Assembly (NCBI GenBank): GCA_024643545.1
Contig: JAHEMR010000013.1
Span: 1-45,658 of the forward strand
Reading direction: 5' to 3'
DNA length: 45,658 nt
Source: Crocinitomicaceae bacterium
GTDB taxonomy: Bacteria > Bacteroidota > Bacteroidia > Flavobacteriales_D > Crocinitomicaceae
Shown: positions 43,738-45,658 of the stretch, piece by piece
How the letters are laid out: every line of letters begins with the position of its first letter
How positions within the stretch are numbered: position 1 is the first letter of the stretch
Made by a program: the position numbers and the translations under genes
Notes under the pieces: generated by a model
Database searches by the model: none
What the model saw: the letters and a program-made list of their open reading frames with translations, nothing else
Told to the model about the DNA's origin: nothing

Positions 43738-44907
43738 ATGTCCGATAATCGTTACCAGCAACGTGGTGTTTCTGCCGGAAAGGAAGATGTTCACAACGCG
43801 ATTAAGAAACTTGATAAAGGATTATTTCCTCAAGCATTTTGTAAAATTGTTCCGGATTATTTAACCGGCGACGAAAACTATTGCTTGGTCATGCATGCAG
43901 ATGGTGCCGGGACAAAATCCTCACTTGCATACATGTACTGGAAAAAAACGGGTGATATATCCGTTTGGAAAGGAATTGCACAAGATGCATTAATCATGAA
44001 CCTGGATGATTTATTGTGCGTGGGTGCAACCGGACCAATCATGCTTTCATCAACGATTGGTCGCAATAAGAATTTAATCCCCGGTGAAGTGATTTCAGAA
44101 ATCATCAACGGTACAGAAGAGATATTAGCTGAACTACGTTCATACGGACTCGAAATTCACTCGACAGGTGGAGAAACGGCTGATGTAGGTGATTTAGTTC
44201 GTACAATTATTGTTGATTCTACGGTCGTGTGCCGAATGAGACGTGATGAGGTAGTTTCAAACCATCGCATTCAAGCGGGAGATGTCATTGTTGGACTTGC
44301 TTCTGACGGACAGGCGAACTATGAGTCCTTCTTTAATGGAGGAATGGGCAGTAACGGCCTTACAAGCGCGCGTCACGATGTATTCGACCACAGCTTAGCA
44401 GTTGAGTTCCCAGAAAGTTTTGACGGCGCGATTCCAGCTGATTTGGTATATAGTGGAACGAAGAAGTTGCAAGACCCAGTAGAAGGAACACCATTAGACG
44501 CAGGAAAATTGGTTTTGTCTCCGACAAGAACCTATGCGCCAATTATTCAGCAAATTTTAGCCAAGCATCGTTCAAACATTCATGGAATGGTTCATTGTTC
44601 GGGTGGAGCACAAACAAAGGTTTTGCATTTTGTGAATGATGTTCACGTGATTAAGGATAATTTGTTCCCAATTCCACCGCTTTTCAAGATGATTCAAGAA
44701 GAATCTCAAACTCCTTGGCAAGAAATGTACAAAGTATTTAATATGGGTCATCGAATGGAAGTATATGTTCCTGAAGGACTTGCGTTAGAAATCATTGCAA
44801 TTTCCAAATCGTTTGGCGTAGATGCAAAAATTGTGGGTCGCGTAGAGCAACATGCTGGAAAACAGGTGACAATACATTCTGAAAAAGGAATTTTTACCTA
44901 TAATTAA
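43738..44907 (+). CDS. purM: Phosphoribosylformylglycinamidine cyclo-ligase (AIR synthase)
   Basis: A 389-aa purine biosynthesis enzyme that closes the imidazole ring with ATP. YQQRGVSAGKEDVHNAI opens the protein, and HADGAGTKSSLAYMYWK and GIAQDALIMNLDDLLCVG form the active site; the C-terminal domain has VFNMGHRMEVYV. It is longer than E. coli PurM (345 aa), as I recall for the Bacteroidota form. It has its own promoter box, 34 bp after xseB. Confidence 0.94.
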   Translation: MSDNRYQQRGVSAGKEDVHNAIKKLDKGLFPQAFCKIVPDYLTGDENYCLVMHADGAGTKSSLAYMYWKKTGDISVWKGIAQDALIMNLDDLLCVGATGPIMLSSTIGRNKNLIPGEVISEIINGTEEILAELRSYGLEIHSTGGETADVGDLVRTIIVDSTVVCRMRRDEVVSNHRIQAGDVIVGLASDGQANYESFFNGGMGSNGLTSARHDVFDHSLAVEFPESFDGAIPADLVYSGTKKLQDPVEGTPLDAGKLVLSPTRTYAPIIQQILAKHRSNIHGMVHCSGGAQTKVLHFVNDVHVIKDNLFPIPPLFKMIQEESQTPWQEMYKVFNMGHRMEVYVPEGLALEIIAISKSFGVDAKIVGRVEQHAGKQVTIHSEKGIFTYN

Positions 44908-44926
44908 CATTTTTTTAAAAAAAAGC

Positions 44927-44956
44927 TTTCAAAAACAGATTGTTTTTGTACTTTTG
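44927..44956 (+). promoter_or_regulatory. Promoter of the tRNA cluster (TTTC-N18-TACTTTTG)
   Basis: TACTTTTG (44949-44956) is an exact TAnnTTTG box, with TTTC (44927-44930), one base off TTTG, 18 bp upstream. It ends 20 bp before tRNA-Ser. Confidence 0.55.
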
Positions 44957-44976
44957 CCATCCATTCATGGAACACT

Positions 44977-45063
<87 letters not shown>

Positions 45064-45161
45064 CAACAACACTAACGGTGGAAGCAAGTTAAAAGCCTAC
45101 ACTGAAAGAAAGAGGAACTGATAGCGTTCAGTTTAACAATAGATATTGAAGATGAATCGTT

Positions 45162-45236
45162 CGGGGCGTAGCGTAGTCCGGTCATCGCGCCTGGTTTGGG
45201 ACCAGGAGGTCGCAGGTTCGAATCCTGCCGCCCCGA
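45162..45236 (+). tRNA. tRNA-Pro (anticodon TGG)
   Basis: A 75-nt tRNA with acceptor stem CGGGGCG / CGCCCCG, discriminator A and anticodon TGG in the loop TTTGGGA closed by CCTGG/CCAGG. The T arm contains GGTTCGAATCC. It reads CCN codons. It stands 98 bp after tRNA-Ser with no terminator between, so the two are probably co-transcribed, and a strong terminator follows at once. Confidence 0.97.
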
Positions 45237-45239
45237 CGA

Positions 45240-45267
45240 GGGGGATGAGCAATCATCCCCCTTTTTT
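45240..45267 (+). terminator. Intrinsic terminator after tRNA-Pro
   Basis: GGGGGATGA (45240-45248) pairs with TCATCCCCC (45253-45261) around GCAA, followed by six T. It starts four bases after the tRNA. Confidence 0.95.
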
Positions 45268-45299
45268 CATTCAATGAAGTGGTATTTCCACAAAAAAAT

Positions 45300-45354
45300 G
45301 GTCCGCTAGCTCAGTCCGCCACGGCGGAAGCAACTGCAAGAAGCAGTAACTGAG
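45300..45354 (+). pseudogene. Degenerate tRNA-Arg-like element
   Basis: The first 15 bases (GGTCCGCTAGCTCAG) are identical to the 5' end of tRNA-Arg at 45366, and AGCAACTGC and AAGCAGT also match. In place of the D loop is TCCGCCACGGCGGA, a perfect hairpin. The anticodon arm has a 5-nt loop AAGAA, the T arm is missing and the end is A-rich. The remaining bases can fold as a closed three-way structure (CTCAGT/ACTGAG outside, CCGCC/GGCGG and ACTGC/GCAGT inside). It cannot be a working tRNA. Confidence 0.75.
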
Positions 45355-45365
45355 AAAAAAATATT

Positions 45366-45439
45366 GGTCCGCTAGCTCAGCTGGATAGAGCAACTGCCTT
45401 CTAAGCAGTAGGTCTCAGGTTCGAATCCTGAGCGGATCA
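45366..45439 (+). tRNA. tRNA-Arg (anticodon TCT)
   Basis: A 74-nt tRNA with acceptor stem GGTCCGC / GCGGATC (one G-T pair), discriminator A and anticodon TCT in the loop CTTCTAA closed by CTGC/GCAG. The T arm contains GGTTCGAATCC. It reads AGA and AGG codons. It is preceded by a degenerate partial copy of itself and followed by a strong terminator. A 65-codon open frame on the minus strand across it is a translation artefact of the tRNA. Confidence 0.97.
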
Positions 45440-45447
45440 CTCTGATG

Positions 45448-45484
45448 AAAGCTCCTTCAACGACAGTTGAAGGAGCTTTTTTTG
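45448..45484 (+). terminator. Intrinsic terminator after tRNA-Arg
   Basis: A perfect 14-bp stem AAAGCTCCTTCAAC / GTTGAAGGAGCTTT around GACA, followed by a run of seven T. It ends the tRNA-Arg transcript. Confidence 0.95.
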
Positions 45485-45658
45485 TTTCAAGCGCATCGAA
45501 AACCACGTTTTCGTAAGCGCAAGGAAACGAAAAAAGCCGGATCAAGACCAAAACCTGGGGACTAGGCATAAATTTGGGTTAATCTAAAAAGAAAAAAATC
45601 AACATTTCGAACTCCTCTAAATTGTGCTCTAAAAGCTTTTATTTTGGCATTGAATGAT
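45485..45658. other. Window end without a recognisable gene
   Basis: No gene found. A hairpin with a 7-bp stem CGAAAAC/GTTTTCG around CAC, flanked by GCGC on both sides (45491-45520), has no T-run and no clear role. Near the end TTATTTTG (45636-45643) is one base off a -7 promoter box, so a gene may start just beyond the window. Confidence 0.4.

Noticed and set aside
44908..44948. Terminator after purM
   Set aside because: The stretch has A- and T-runs but no stable GC-containing hairpin; I could not support a terminator.
45372..45569. Minus-strand protein of 65 codons over tRNA-Arg
   Set aside because: Its C-terminal third is simply the antisense translation of the tRNA, and the rest crosses the terminator stem.

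Overview
The window is chromosomal DNA from a member of the Bacteroidota, most likely a flavobacterium-like species (Flavobacteriales; a Crocinitomicaceae/Fluviicola-type relative is my guess from protein style, not a proven placement). The sequence is AT-rich, ribosome binding sites are mostly absent, and several genes are preceded by the Bacteroidota promoter pattern TTTG/TTG-N19-23-TAnnTTTG. Typical Bacteroidota gene content includes a two-gene MetH, DUF2911, SPOR/HU proteins, TonB-dependent receptors with a carboxypeptidase-like N-terminal domain, and lipoproteins of the 'Ig-like' type. It is almost entirely housekeeping DNA. I see no CRISPR array, prophage, insertion sequence or classical defence locus.

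Layout. 1-605: two 120-bp tandem repeat units carrying a terminator-like hairpin, then about 310 bp without a recognisable gene. 606-3237 (minus): dnaA, a low-molecular-weight tyrosine phosphatase and an RsmI-like methyltransferase, an order I associate with dnaA in flavobacteria. 3492-4863 (plus): hotdog thioesterase and a formimidoylglutamase-like ureohydrolase. 5418-9268 (plus): SirB1-like protein, then pepT-holA-rsmE with 1-nt overlaps. 9265-10568 (minus): thyA-folA. 10684-13469: small secreted protein, orphan histidine kinase, YumC-type ferredoxin-NADP reductase. 13539-18281 (minus): a five-gene run (fRMsr, Ig-like lipoprotein, DUF2911 protein, EamA transporter, aldo/keto reductase). 18361-20794 (plus): exonuclease, ruvC, YdeI-like, rnhA. 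20791-24612 (minus): split methionine synthase under a SAM-I riboswitch. 24675-26123: dgkA and dprA. 26187-33947 (plus): two tandem paralogous TonB-dependent receptors, kdsB, an HU-SPOR membrane protein, a secreted C1 peptidase. 34001-40677: unknown lipoprotein, convergent gap/pgk, lipoprotein M1 aminopeptidase, SDR. 40806-44907 (plus): htpG, a TerB-DnaJ membrane protein, xseB, purM. 44977-45439: tRNA-Ser(GCT), tRNA-Pro(TGG), a degenerate tRNA-Arg-like element and tRNA-Arg(TCT).

The most striking structure is in how genes meet. All seven convergent gene pairs overlap at their 3' ends, four of them by the same palindrome TTAA that supplies both stop codons. Five co-directional pairs share TAATG as stop and start. 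Several promoters sit so close to the start codon that the mRNA should be leaderless or nearly so. Other points worth a look are a promoter followed within about 40 nt by a strong terminator at 5239-5291, a sigma-54-like element before htpG, and the refolded tRNA-like element at 45300-45354. I did not find a convincing new multi-gene system; the candidates for novelty are these small structural features and a few uncharacterised secreted proteins.
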